Program-made: the position numbers and the translations under genes
NCBI RefSeq assembly: GCF_009870125.1
Contig: NC_046683.1
Span: forward strand, 58,295,869-58,359,868
Reading direction: 5' to 3'
DNA from: Drosophila pseudoobscura
Lineage: Eukaryota > Arthropoda > Insecta > Diptera > Drosophilidae
DNA length: 64,000 bases
Shown: positions 48,700 to 59,308 of the stretch, one piece after another
Position numbering within the stretch: position 1 is the first letter of the stretch
Layout: the number at the start of each line of letters is the position of its first letter
The notes under the pieces: model-generated
What the model was told of the DNA's origin: nothing
The model's database searches: none
What the model saw: the letters and a program-made list of their open reading frames with translations, nothing else

Positions 48700-49300
48700 T
48701 TTTTTTTTTTTTTTGTTAACTACTAAATGAGAAAACTAAATAAATCTACTGAAAGTATTATTCATCCTTAAATTTTTATGGTTTTTTTATGTTTATCCAA
48801 AAATATAGTGGTTGTTAAAAGATGTACAGTGGAGAGCATGCATGGATACATGTTCAGCACTTTTCAGTTTAAAGGCCCTTAAATTGTTATAAAATCGAGG
48901 CAATAAAAAAGAAAGAATATTCATATGTTGCAAGCCAATATGTTTGAGCATGACGGTACCCCAAAGCACACAAAGTGTATCTGTATCTTAGAAATGGAAG
49001 AGCAGATTGATTGATTTCTGTATGTTTGATACGTTTATTCGGTATCACAGTAGAAAGCAAAATCCGTATTGAAAAGAAATAAATGCTGGCATACAAGTCG
49101 CTGATATAACACAAATGAAATTATCCTCCCATTCCTACAATCATTAAAGAGATGACCGAAAAGTTTTGCAACAGAGAACTCAAACCAGAAACCCTTCGCC
49201 CTCCAAAAGCCCGACAATATTCAATCTCTCAGAGTTATGATAAATAATTTAAAACAATTTATTTAAGCAATAACAAAAGCAAACAACAATACACGGCTAA
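48700..49300. other. AT-rich intergenic DNA
   Basis: A T run at about 48697-48714 follows the twin B stop codon, and AATAAA near 48737 may end its transcript. Nothing else is recognised. Confidence 0.4.
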
Positions 49301-49310
49301 TGGTTAATAA

Positions 49311-49618
49311 CTAATGCCCCAGCGTAAAGGGGTTCCCATGGCGGCAAAGATTGGGCGCCAGAGGAGACACCGCCACCGACAACGACATCGACATCGTGGA
49401 CAGATCCCTCGTCAAACTCTGGCCAAGGCTGAGCTCAGAACAGACTTGATTCACAGCAGGAAATGTCAGATTATAATGGATCTGATGGCAGGCCTGGACC
49501 AAGGCGAGGGCGACGATAACCAAAGTGTACAGCAGCTATGGGTTTGTAGGGGAGAAAAATATGAGTAACGGGTAAGGGGGTCCATTTAAATTAAAGGGTA
49601 ACTCACCATTCGATGCAT
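49311..49618 (-). CDS. Orphan small secreted peptide
   Basis: Exon 1 is 49618-49607 (M-H-R-M), the intron 49606-49536, and exon 2 49535-49311, giving 78 residues. A TATATAAA box lies at 49720-49713. The signal peptide L-L-Y-T-L-V-I-V-A-L-A-L-V-Q-A precedes C-H-Q-I-H-Y. The mature peptide of about 60 residues has three cysteines, one possible N-glycosylation site (N-L-T), no Retinin motif and no low-complexity repeats, unlike all its neighbours. It has the family's promoter spacing and micro-exon, so it may be a strongly diverged member or an unrelated newcomer. Function unknown. Confidence 0.65.
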
Positions 49619-49867
49619 GTTGAAGCGATTGGGTATTGGATCTAGTCTTAGTTTGAATTTGCCACTGCGAAACTCCAGTAAGAACTCATAGCCCATTGAG
49701 GCCTACCACCCGTTTATATACGAGTCAATAGTGCCAAAATGTCAAGCGAAAAATATGACAAATGATATGCTCTATTAGCCGAAGGTCTAACAACGGGCCT
49801 ACTTAGCCCATAGCCAATCACCGAATTGAACAGACTTGAATAGATAACACGACCTGTACAGATCAGT

Positions 49868-50170
49868 GATCCCTAGACACCAGACCTTTCTCTCTGTCTT
49901 CGGTTGTCCTGCAAAAGTTCGGCTCTTTCTTGGATAATTAATATGTAGTACATACCCCTACCCATAACCATACCCATACCCATAAAAGACACAAACACTC
50001 CATAAAATTTGGGATTTTTGATCCCTAGACACCAGACCTTTCTCTCTGTCTTCGGTTGTCCTGCAAAAGTTCGGCTCTTTCTTGAATAATTAATATGTAG
50101 TACATACCCCTACCCATAACCATACCCATACCCATAAAAGACACAAACACTCCATAAAATTGGGATTTAC
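49868..50170 (+). repeat. Near-identical 152-bp tandem duplication
   Basis: The sequence beginning GATCCCTAGACACCAG at 49868 starts again at 50020 and runs to about 50170 with very few differences. Each copy contains a CCCATA-type run (CCATACCCATACCCATA). The two copies abut, which indicates a recent unequal exchange. No gene is involved. Confidence 0.9.
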
Positions 50171-50179
50171 GAGCACAAC

Positions 50180-51780
50180 TCTTGAGGAAACAGAAATAAT
50201 TTTCTGGCTATTCATTTTCCACATTACGACCCGATGCGATGCTTATCTTGAGTACGTGTAACTGTCGACTCAAGTCGAGCCCCGAAAAGCCCCAACAACA
50301 ACAACAACAAGACAAGACAACACAAATTGTGGGTTAAGTGCGCGTGGGGCTTGTCCAGTGGGTAACCTTGACATAGGGACCGACCGAATCTGAGTCTGTG
50401 ACTCTGTCTGGAGTCTTTATCTGACACTCCAAAAGGGTACTTAACAGCTGCCGCCTTTGCTGCTGCTGCAGTTGGTAGCTGTAGAGCTTTACGGCCTTTC
50501 GGCCATGAATCACTTGAGCCACGCCACTCCGCAATCATCAACTGGATCTGTCGATGTGTTGCAATCCAATTTGAATGCACATGGGGATGGATGGATACTG
50601 GTACATACTCGTATAATTTGTTTCGCTTTTGTTTATGCCCTTTTAATGAAGGGCACAGCATACGAGTATATCATTGTCGAGGGTTTCGGGAGTTCTGATT
50701 TGGGTCAAGCGCTGAGTGTTCAATGGGATGGTTATTACTCGTACGACTATTTGTTCTGGGAAGCATCCTTTGACTTAAAGTATTATGGAGCATCTATATT
50801 CAGAAGAATATCGAGAAATGCTCTAACATGAAGGCAATCCCAACCATGGTGAGAGTTCTGACCAGTCTGTCTAGACGCAAAGCCTAAACATCGTCCCGTT
50901 ATTTCGCAAGAACTTTGTCGTAACCTTTAATTACCTGTTTCTCGTTCCTTAAGTGTCTCTTATCGATTGCACATCCCATTTATTCCTTCATTAGAGAGAC
51001 GCAACTTAACCTAATCAAACGTTATGTGGTTAAAGGTCTGAACGTCACATAATTCAGTCGGAGCTTCGTTCAATTGATGAGGCACACCGCACAGCGAGAG
51101 ACGCACGTCCTTTAGCAGCAGCGCCACAGAAGGAGGCAGGGGCAGTGGCGGAGGCAAATACAGAAGTCAGATACAGAAACAGAGGGTGGGGCGATTCCCT
51201 GAGAATTCTGTCATAAAACTGTCAACGGGATGTGAATGCAACTCAATTACGCACGCCAAACAGGATACACACCCCTCCTCGCACTCGCTGCGATGGAAAG
51301 ACGCCACAGCAAAGACGAAGACGACGCTCCGCAAACGGAGGGCAAGTGCACGGATAAGCCGCAACCCACGCACTCTGCACTACCGAGTGCTCGAGTATGT
51401 TCACTCCCCCATCATTTGCGTAAGCGACCGCCGTCGCTAAGGCCAATTACTGGTTGGCCCCTTGTCGATTGATTGGGTTGCCTTTTCTTTTCTTGTCTTG
51501 TCTGCAGCTTCCAGAATCCACTTCCTCACCCACACAAAAGGCACTGAGGCAAAGCGCAGGCAGAGCGCAGGCAGAGCGAGCCTAGGTCACTAAATGAACT
51601 GCGTCTCCGATAGCCCCCTTACTCAGAAGTAAGACTCAACCAAAGTCAGGGCCCAAATTCAAGCCCGATCCGAAACACACACAATATCTAAAACCCAAAC
51701 CGGTTGCGGGGCTCAAGTTCAGGCTTCAAAGTACTTAGCGACAAACAATCGAAGCTGGGGCTGGGGCTGGGACTTGGGCT
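50180..51780. other. Intergenic, no gene supported
   Basis: A plus-strand frame of about 124 codons begins near 50457, but it has no promoter, codon pattern or homology that would support it. Small CAA and CTG runs are present. Confidence 0.4.
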
Positions 51781-51872
51781 GAGGCTGGCCAACTATAAAA
51801 GCCAGCACTTTGGCCCGTCATCATCAACAGTTGCAATCGATTCACCCATCAAAGCACAAACCTCCTCCAAAA

Positions 51873-52423
51873 ATGTTCAAATTCGTAAGTCCATCAGGAT
51901 ATCTATCAGGGAATAGAACATGCATCCTAATACGAGTATTCAAACCTCTCATGACCCACAGGTTGCCTTCTTTGCTCTTCTGGCCGTGGCTGCCGCTGCT
52001 CCTGGCCTCATCGCCGAGACGCACTCGTACGTCCAGCCCGCGGTGCTGACCAAGACCGCCTATGTGGATCACAGCGCCTCCTCGGCCATCACCCACCAGA
52101 GCAACGTAAACCTGGTGCGCAAGGTGCCAGTGGCTCCAGTCGTCACCTATGCAGCCGCTCCTGTCGTCCACCAGACCGTCGTCCCGGCTGCTCCTTTGGT
52201 CAAGACCATCGTCCCTGCCGCCCCAGTGGTCCATACAGTGCATGCTGCTCCCCTGGTCAAGACCGTCGTCCCAGCTGCTCCCCTGCTCCACACTGTCCAC
52301 TCTGCCCCTCTGGTCCACACAGTGCATTCTGCTCCCCTGGTCAAGACCGTCGTCCCAGCTGCTCCCCTGCTCCACACCGTCGTGGCCGGGTCCCCCGTTG
52401 TTTACTCCGCCTACCACAAGTGA
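51873..52423 (+). CDS. Retinin-motif secreted protein with tandem Val-Pro-Ala-Ala-Pro repeats
   Basis: Exon 1 is 51873-51884 (M-F-K-F), the intron 51885-51961, and exon 2 51962-52423, giving 157 residues. TATAAAA lies at 51794-51800. The signal peptide [13 protein letters not shown] precedes P-G-L-I-A-E-T. The core has drifted to S-S-A-I-T-H-Q-S-N-V-N-L-V. The long C-terminal half repeats L-V-K-T-V-V-P-A-A-P-L-L-H-T-V. At the DNA level at least 40 bases are identical at 52254-52294 and 52338-52378, an 84-bp period, so the repeat has expanded recently. Confidence 0.9.
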
Positions 52424-52989
52424 ATCGATTGAAAGCGAGTTGATAAAGGATACTGTTATGTCTGAGGAGAACGTTGAGCGAATCGATTAAAACAAAAGTA
52501 TTACAAGAAACTATTGTCTAATACCATTCTGGGGGAGAGGGCGGTACACTAAGAGGGGAAAGTGGCCACACAAAGGTTCAAGATGGTAATGGTAAGGTAA
52601 TGGTAATAATGGTAAGCAACTGCCAATATCTTGAAAAGATGTGAACCATAATGGAATATGGGCTTGAAAGCAAAAAGTTATGGGGAAAAAGAAAATTGAA
52701 TTTTGGTTCGGGCATGCAATTTAATCTTCATTTTTGGTAAACTCAGTATTAAAGCAGGGGCTTAAATAAGTCCCAAACAGAAAAATTTCCTTTAGGAACG
52801 ACCAATGATGCCTGAATGATGTCAGACTAAGAAGCATCTGAATGGCCACACCGCTGACGACACTTTTTCTTTAAAAAATCAAAGGATTTAGAGACATCAT
52901 TTTTACTCGACATTTACAGTGGCGATATCCAAGCAATTTATGGGTTGAAATATTAATGGCTTCTTCAACTGCCAGTTTTTGTACATTTG

Positions 52990-54105
52990 TTTTTATACCC
53001 GATACTCAAAATGAGTATTGGGGTATATTAGATTTGTGGTAAAAGTGGATGTGTGTAACGTCCAGAAGGAATCGTTTCCGACCCTATAAAGTATATATAT
53101 TCTTGATCAGCATCAATAGCCGAGTCGATTGAGCCATGTCTGTCTGTCCGTCTGTCCGTCCGTCCGTCTGTCCGTCTGTCCGTCTGTCCGTCCCCTTCAG
53201 CGCCTAATGCTCAAAGACTATAAGAGCTAGAGCAACGATGTTTTGGATCCAGACTTCTGTGATATGTCACTGCTCCAAAAATATTTCAAAACTTTGCCCC
53301 GCCCACTTCCGCCCCCACAAAGGGCGAAAATCTGTGGCATCCACAATTTTGACGATACGAGAAAACTAAAAACGCAGAATCGTAGAAGATGACTATATCT
53401 TCTAGAGTGCAAAATCTGAACCAGATCGTATAATTATTACAGCCAGAATCACGAAAACAATTTCACTCTTTCTCGCTCTGTCTCACTCTAACACACAGGT
53501 TTCATGGTCGGTTTTGCCAATTGCAAAATATGAGTTCAAGGATCTCAGAACCTATAAAAGCCAGAACAACCAAATTTGGTATCCACACTCCTGTGATATC
53601 GGACCTTGACCGTTTCCTGTCCAAATTTCGCCACACCCCCTTCCGCCCCCGCAAAGGACGAAAATCTGAGGCAACCACAAATCTCAGAGACTATTAAGGC
53701 TAGAGTAACCAAATTTGGTACACACACTCCTTTAAGATGTCACTATAAAACGTATATCTCAGAATTTCGCCCCACCCCCATCCGCCCCCACAAAGGACGA
53801 AAATCTGTTGCATCCACAATATTGCAGATTCGAGAAAACTAAAAACGCAAAATCATAGATAATGACCATATCTATGAGATTGCTGAATCTGGATCAGATC
53901 AGATCATTTTTATAGCCAACAGGAACAAATCAATTTTCACTGGCTACGCAGCGCCCGACGTCACGCTCAGACTGATTTTCTGTCTCTCTCGCACGCACTC
54001 TTTGTCGTGTCGTTTAATATTAGCGGCGTCTGCCGGAGGAGAGCCATACTGACTTAGTATCGGGTATAACCGTAGAGTTGCGGTGTCCGCAGCAACTCAC
54101 AACGT
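52990..54105 (+). mobile_element. DINE-1/SGM-like non-autonomous Helentron-type element
   Basis: The element opens with TATACCCGATAC at 52994-53005, and its reverse complement GTATCGGGTATA lies at 54057-54068. Inside are the segment around CGTTTCCGACCCTATAAAG, a (GTCC/GTCTGTCC) run at about 53140-53190, and degenerate repeats of a block containing C-rich DNA plus GGCGAAAATCTG or GACGAAAATCTG near 53300, 53640 and 53780. Near the right end GTTGCGG..CCGCAGCAAC can form a hairpin (about 54074-54094), as Helitron-type ends do. I recall these internal segments from DINE-1/INE-1-like elements. The family name is less certain than the fact that this is a dispersed repeat. It has no coding capacity. 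Confidence 0.65.
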
Positions 54106-54109
54106 TCCA

Positions 54110-55060
54110 CCTCGTTGTATGGTATTTTTATACATTTAGACGTTAGTTCTTTAGTGGCATTAATTCTCAACAAATTAAGCTACTAATCATTAAAATTGTC
54201 CAAAGAATCTCAGAGGTACAAATTATTTAGTAAATCAAGCCCATTTTATATTACAGTCAGCAATCCTTGCTTACTACCTAGCCATGTAGTATGTTATTCC
54301 AATTTTAAAGACATCCCAATGTACAAAAGCAGGCTTAAGTGAGATTCCGCAAACGTAATTCGAATTCTTCCATATATCATACCTTTATGTACGAGTTATA
54401 CACCCTATAGTATTGCATTTTTTTGCCAACGTGCTTCGATAAAAAAATTCGCCACTGTATGGTTTACAGTATGATGCGACGGAAGCCGAACGCCAGACCC
54501 GAACCCCATGGGACCCAATAGTCTATGTTCGACGTGCGTTTTACGAACAGGCACATCTGTATGGTTAGTGGTTTTGCCTTTCAATCGAGCTTGAAAAATA
54601 TTTAGTCGAAGATTTGCACACAAATGATCTATTCCAAGATGAATCTTGAGTTTTATTAGCCGTAGGGGCATCTTTTTAATTATTTTTTAAAATTTATTTG
54701 CTCGTAACATTGGTTTTTTTGATACCGATTGCAGCATGACGATAAATGGTGATGAATAGTAATTAAGTAAAAATCATTCAAATTGACGGTAGTTGGTTGT
54801 GGAATAGGATATATTCCGATCCAATTAAGTATTTTGCTAATAAATGCACTGCTAAATTGAATAGGGATGGGAAAAAACTATCGATAACAAGCATGATACA
54901 TATCAACAAATTCCGATAGGTGCCTGTCATCTGTCATTCACCGAAAATATGAAAAAAAATTATAACTATTCCTTCCCATGAAATGCACTCACTTTACAAT
55001 TGCAATTTTAACAATAAATTTATTCAAATAGCCAACAATCGAGTCAAAAAAAAGATTTTC
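54110..55060. other. AT-rich intergenic DNA
   Basis: A minus-strand open frame of 88 codons at 54405-54671 has no signal peptide, promoter or homology I can see. The rest is AT-rich and nothing in it is recognised. Confidence 0.4.
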
Positions 55061-55070
55061 AGGGAATTCT

Positions 55071-55709
55071 TTAGTGATGGTAGACATGGGTGACGGGGGC
55101 GGCGGCCACGGCGACCTTGACCACAGGCACCACTGGGGTGGCGATGGTCTTCAGAACGGGGGTGGCGATTATGGCCTTCTGGTGGATCTGGACGTGGCTC
55201 TGGTGGGAGACGGCATGGGGCACGGCCTTGACGACGGGCACGGCCTTGACGACGGGCACAGCAGCCACATGGTGGACGGCAGGGGCCACATAGGTCTGAT
55301 GAACGACGGGAGCCACAGACTTGATCACTGGGACAGCATGGTGGACAGCGGGGGCGGCGACATAGGTCTGATGGTGCACCACGGGAGACGGCACCACGGG
55401 GGCAAAGGTCTTGACCACAGGAACCACGGGAGCCACGTGCTTCACGACGGGAGTAATCACGGCCTGGTTGTGGAACTGGGTGAAGCTCTGGTGGGAGGTG
55501 GCCACCGGGGCGCTGTGCACGACGGCTCCTACCTTCGTGACGACCGGAGCAGCGGCCACCACATGTCCGACATGGTGCTGCTCAACGAATCCTGGAGCAG
55601 CGGCGGCAATGGTGGCCAGGGCACAGATGGCAATCTGAAGTTTGGAGTGGAATTAGTGCAAGGATCCTCTTTGCCTCCATTGGAGCCAAGTACTTACGAA
55701 GCGGAACAT
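55071..55709 (-). CDS. Secreted protein with two Retinin motifs
   Basis: Exon 1 is 55709-55698 (M-F-R-F), the intron 55697-55635, and exon 2 55634-55071, giving 191 residues. TATAAAG lies at 55812-55806. The signal peptide I-A-I-C-A-L-A-T-I-A-A-A-A precedes P-G-F-V-E-Q-H-H. Two copies of the motif are present: V-A-T-S-H-Q-S-F-T-Q-F-H in the N-terminal third and H-A-V-S-H-Q-S-H-V-Q-I-H near the C terminus. Each is followed by a V-I/I-A-T-P-V-V/L-K segment. Between them lies a Val/Pro/His/Tyr repeat (H-H-Q-T-Y-V-A-A-P, H-Q-T-Y-V-A-P). Every other member here has one motif. Confidence 0.9.
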
Positions 55710-56360
55710 GTTGATTGGTGCTTGGGGTTTGGTGTTTGCGTTTTGGGTTGGTGTTTGCTTTGAAGTCGACGAGTGACTGTTGCTGATGCTGTGGCGTGTC
55801 TACGGCTTTATATGGCCAAAACTGTTTGCCAGATTGTCCTTCAAGCGGGAGACTAACGAGCAATTGGCAAACTCGTTTGCTGAAATCTGTCCAGCATTGA
55901 ACTTGAACCCCCCACCGACCGACCGACCGACCGACGCTAACCTAAACATCTGCGAATCCATAGACAATTACGAGTACGCGTAGAAATCAACTAGACAATC
56001 GATTACCCATGGGCTGCAAAAGGTCTGACAATGGGGACTCGAATCATGGATACGACACTCACACGGCGCACAAACCACAGCAGACCTTCGCTGGCACTTG
56101 GGTTCAGGCCTCAGATGTGGCGAAGGTCCCTCGCTCTCTCCCTCTGTAGAGACCCAAAAGAGAGACGAATGGTGTCAAATAAAACAAGATGAAATGCACA
56201 TTTAATTCCGCACAGAGAAAGATGAGAAGGCACCGACTACACTCCATAAAAACGGTCAGCTCTACAGAGCATCCGTGCGACAGTTGGCTTTGCGACTGGG
56301 CTCCGCTTAGATGCGGAAGCTCCGGGACAAGGAGGTGTCCGAGGTACGGGAGCGACTATT

Positions 56361-56783
56361 TCAAAAAAGGGGGCACTTATTATAAGGAATCGGTGGATGG
56401 TGTATGGGTGTCACGTACCGCTGTGTTTGATTATCGTGGTCCGAGACGACCAGACAGTCAGATTCGGCCGAGACAGCGCGCTGAGGAGTGGCTGCCGGGG
56501 AATTATCGTTCTCCGAGTAGTGGCTAATAGTGCCCACCGAAGATCCCTCAGATAGGCGGCGCTGGCTCGAGAACTCCATTCCAATGGGATTGGGGACCAG
56601 ATTGGGATTCTTGAATTGGTTGCGCCAGGCACGCGTGCTCGCCTCGTACGCGTCTACGGAGGCGTCCTGCCCCTTGGCCTCTATGTCATCCATCTCGCGC
56701 AAAGTCATCAATGAAAACGGCACCATACTGCCGCTGAGCCCGGTAGCGGTACGTGAAGCGTTTCTTTTATTTCGGTTATCCAT
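56361..56783 (-). CDS. Unrecognised hydrophilic 140-residue protein
   Basis: This is a single open frame of 140 residues with normal mixed composition: M-D-N-R-N-K-R-N-A-S-R at the start, then M-T-L-R-E-M-D-D-I-E, W-R-N-Q-F-K-N-P-N-L-V-P-N-P-I-G and a Ser/Asn/Pro-rich C terminus. It has no signal peptide, no membrane segment and no TATA box at the family spacing, so it does not belong to the secreted cluster. Composition suggests a soluble, partly disordered intracellular protein. I recognise no domain. Start chosen as the only ATG that includes the basic N terminus. Confidence 0.6.
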   Translation of the reverse strand: MDNRNKRNASRTATGLSGSMVPFSLMTLREMDDIEAKGQDASVDAYEASTRAWRNQFKNPNLVPNPIGMEFSSQRRLSEGSSVGTISHYSENDNSPAATPQRAVSAESDCLVVSDHDNQTQRYVTPIHHPPIPYNKCPLF

Positions 56784-57027
56784 TTTATTTGATGATTATT
56801 CGAGTAGACTAGTATTTAGAATGAAAAGTGGAGCACAAATAATGACAACTACTACAGACAGAGCCTACTACGACTATTTCTGCTAGAAAGTGAAAGTCAC
56901 CGCTAGTGACAGTATATGTCAAAAATGACAAGTAAATCCAATGTTCCCTTGTTTTAGGCATCGCCGGCATATATTTACTCGAATTCAACTAGATATTTCT
57001 AAGCGTACAATCTATAATGCAACGTAA

Positions 57028-57385
57028 TCAGTTATGCGGCACATAAACTGGACTCAGATTGAGCAGATCATAGCCAGAGCCCTCCTCCCGAGTCGTGGGC
57101 ATCGTGTGGAACGTTCGATTGAGATTCGTGGGCTCCACGTAGCCCAGGGCCCTGCCCATAGGCGCAATGACGAAGCGTGTGTGCGTTTGGGAGGAGCCCT
57201 GGTAGGACACCACCGAGGGGGCAGAGTCGATGAGCAGGCGAGGCGCCTCCGTGGCCGGTTTGGCCAGCGACAGAGCCAGGTAGAGTACGAACAACAGCAA
57301 CTGCAGGGGGAAAAGGAGTTTAAGTTCTCTGTATGAATGGAGGAGCATCATCATCATCATCCCACACACTCACCAGATGCCGCAT
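57028..57385 (-). CDS. Secreted protein with diverged Retinin motif
   Basis: Exon 1 is 57385-57374 (M-R-H-L), the intron 57373-57301, and exon 2 57300-57028, giving 94 residues. The signal peptide is L-L-L-F-V-L-Y-L-A-L-S-L-A before K-P-A-T-E-A-P. The Retinin core is altered to P-S-V-V-S-Y-Q-G-S-S-Q-T-H-T-R, with Tyr for His and an inserted Gly. The C terminus has no A-P repeats and reads like ordinary protein. A TATATAAA sits only about 8 bp before the ATG, so it cannot be the usual TATA box for this start. The true promoter was not found. Confidence 0.78.
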
Positions 57386-57399
57386 TTTATATAATATGT

Positions 57400-58420
57400 G
57401 TATATCGATGCTCGGCCTAATGGGGCGATTACGGAGACAGAACCACAGAGGAGAGATCTGTGGTGGGCGGCAGACCAGAGACCAGAGACCAGAGACGAGA
57501 GACCGGAGATCGTAGATCGAGTAGATCGGAGCGAATCGAGTCTCGATTCAAGAAAAACACAAAGCGGAGCGAGTGGCAAAGTCAAACTGAAGTGCTGTGT
57601 GAATTGCTGTGCCATGAAATCACTGTAAAGCAGTTCCCGACGCACCCAGAGGCAGGCTTCCCTATAACTTGAGGGGGGTACTCTGTAGAGTGTCCCCCAG
57701 CGACTCCTCCACTGCCTCGCGGCACACGATCTGCGATTCGAAGCGTTGGAAACACGCGCGCAGTCGCGGTTATCTTGCAATTGTGGGAGTGTCTCAACTT
57801 GGACTCAACTTTACGTAAAGAAATAAAGCAAAGCCAAAACCAAAAACAAACCAACAACAAAAAGGCATAGAAAAATCAAATATATAAATAAATACCGAAC
57901 GCCGCAAATATTGTAGTAATAATAATACCACAAGCAACAACGGCAACAACGGCAAAAACAGCAACAACAGCAGCCAAAAGCTACAACATTCGATGGAGAT
58001 GGAGACGGAGATGGAGACGGCGCCTGCGCCTGCGCAACCCGCTGAAGGTTGATCCACTCCACATATCGCACCATTCTCCCCCTCCACCGACGCTCCACCC
58101 CTCTGGGCCCGTCTCCACTTGCGGCGGCTTGTTTGCCCAAGCAATAGCTGTATTGGTGGTGTTTCTTCAGTCTCCGACTGAGGTCTGAGGCCTGAGGTCT
58201 CTGGCTACCACAGCCACAGATTAGCCGGCGGCGCGTAATGGTAGCTCTAAGTGCACGCAGCTGTCTCTTTGAAGTACATTTTGATTAATTAATTAAGCTA
58301 CTCATACTCATACTCATACCCGTACGCGTACTCATACTCAGACGCGTATAAAATGTCCAATAAATCTCTTTTTGGGGGCGACCTCTTGCCATGTGATCAA
58401 GTCCATGAGGAGTCCATCCA
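57400..58420. other. Intergenic with short repeats
   Basis: There is a GAGACCA repeat at about 57475-57505, CAA-rich DNA near 57850-57975, a GGAGAC/GGAGAT run near 57994-58020, and ACTCAT/ACGCGT runs near 58300-58350. No gene is supported. Confidence 0.4.
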
Positions 58421-58485
58421 TATCCACCTATAAATGGCAGCCGCACACGCTTAACGGTAATTAGTTCTCCACTCAAGGGACCATC

Positions 58486-58717
58486 ATGCGCATCTCAATC
58501 AGAGCCGTGAGTAAACACCCACACACATCCAGCACTAAGTCATGCTTCAGCTATTCCACTCTTCAACAGGCTTTATATCTGGTACTGCTCCTTTGTCTGA
58601 GTGGGAGCTACAGCCAGAGCCAGGCAGCCACAATCCTGCATGGCAATGGACACACAGCCAGCGCCATCTCCCACCAGAGCTTCACACGACTCTCGCCAGC
58701 AAAGCCATCGCTAATCC

Positions 58718-58748
<31 letters not shown>

Positions 58749-59055
58749 TCAACATCATCAACATCATCAACAGCATCAACAGCTGGTGGAACAGCCCACA
58801 GTGCGCATCGTTAGCTACCACAAGGAGGAGCAGCCGCAGCAGCACCTCGTGTCCATCCAGAGCACAAGCCCAAGCCCAAGCCAAACCCCTGCCCATCTCA
58901 CGTACTCCGCCCGACCAGTTGTCCATCAGATGCTGCCACGGATTAAGCCCGTGCGGAACATAAGCTTCGCCTCGCTAATCCCCGGACCACGCAGCCTCTC
59001 GGCGAGGACCTACGATGAGCACCAGAACCTACGACTATTGTCGTCCCCAGTGTAG
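58486..59055 (+). CDS. Gln/His-rich secreted protein with Retinin motif
   Basis: Exon 1 is 58486-58506 (M-R-I-S-I-R-A), the intron 58507-58569, and exon 2 58570-59055, giving 168 residues when spliced. TATAAAT lies at 58429-58435. The joined signal peptide is A-L-Y-L-V-L-L-L-C-L-S-G-S-Y-S-Q-S-Q-A. The core T-A-S-A-I-S-H-Q-S-F-T-R-L is followed by a run of nine glutamines and an H/Q repeat (H-Q-H-H-Q-H-H-Q-Q-H). The rest is basic and Ser/Pro-rich. The 63-bp intron is a multiple of three without stops, so an unspliced mRNA would also be readable, but it would spoil the signal peptide. Confidence 0.82.
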
Positions 59056-59308
59056 AAAGCGGCGCTTCTCCTGTCAACATTTCGTTTATTACATTCGTTT
59101 TTTACACTCATTAGATTTTAAGAAAAACTCTTTGGATTTTATATGAAAAAAGTGCAAGAATCAATCGAAGACCGACCACAAAATTTATAGGTCATAGATC
59201 ATTCGATCGCAGACCCAAGAGCCAGTAGCAAGCTAAGCAGATTTTAGGAGCAAACAGCAGCAGTGTGTGTGTGTGTGTGTATGTGTGTGTGCAGGACAGC
59301 TGATCGCG

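Noticed and set aside
50457-50831. Plus-strand frame of 124 codons
   Set aside because: No TATA box, splice logic or recognisable domain; length is within chance expectation for this amount of sequence.
54405-54671. Minus-strand frame of 88 codons in AT-rich DNA
   Set aside because: Reads weakly protein-like but has no promoter, signal or domain; not strong enough to annotate.
59264-59308. Upstream ATG within the GT repeat as the TRIC-like start
   Set aside because: It would add Cys-Val repeats from the microsatellite; the ATG at 59309 begins sequence that fits the protein.
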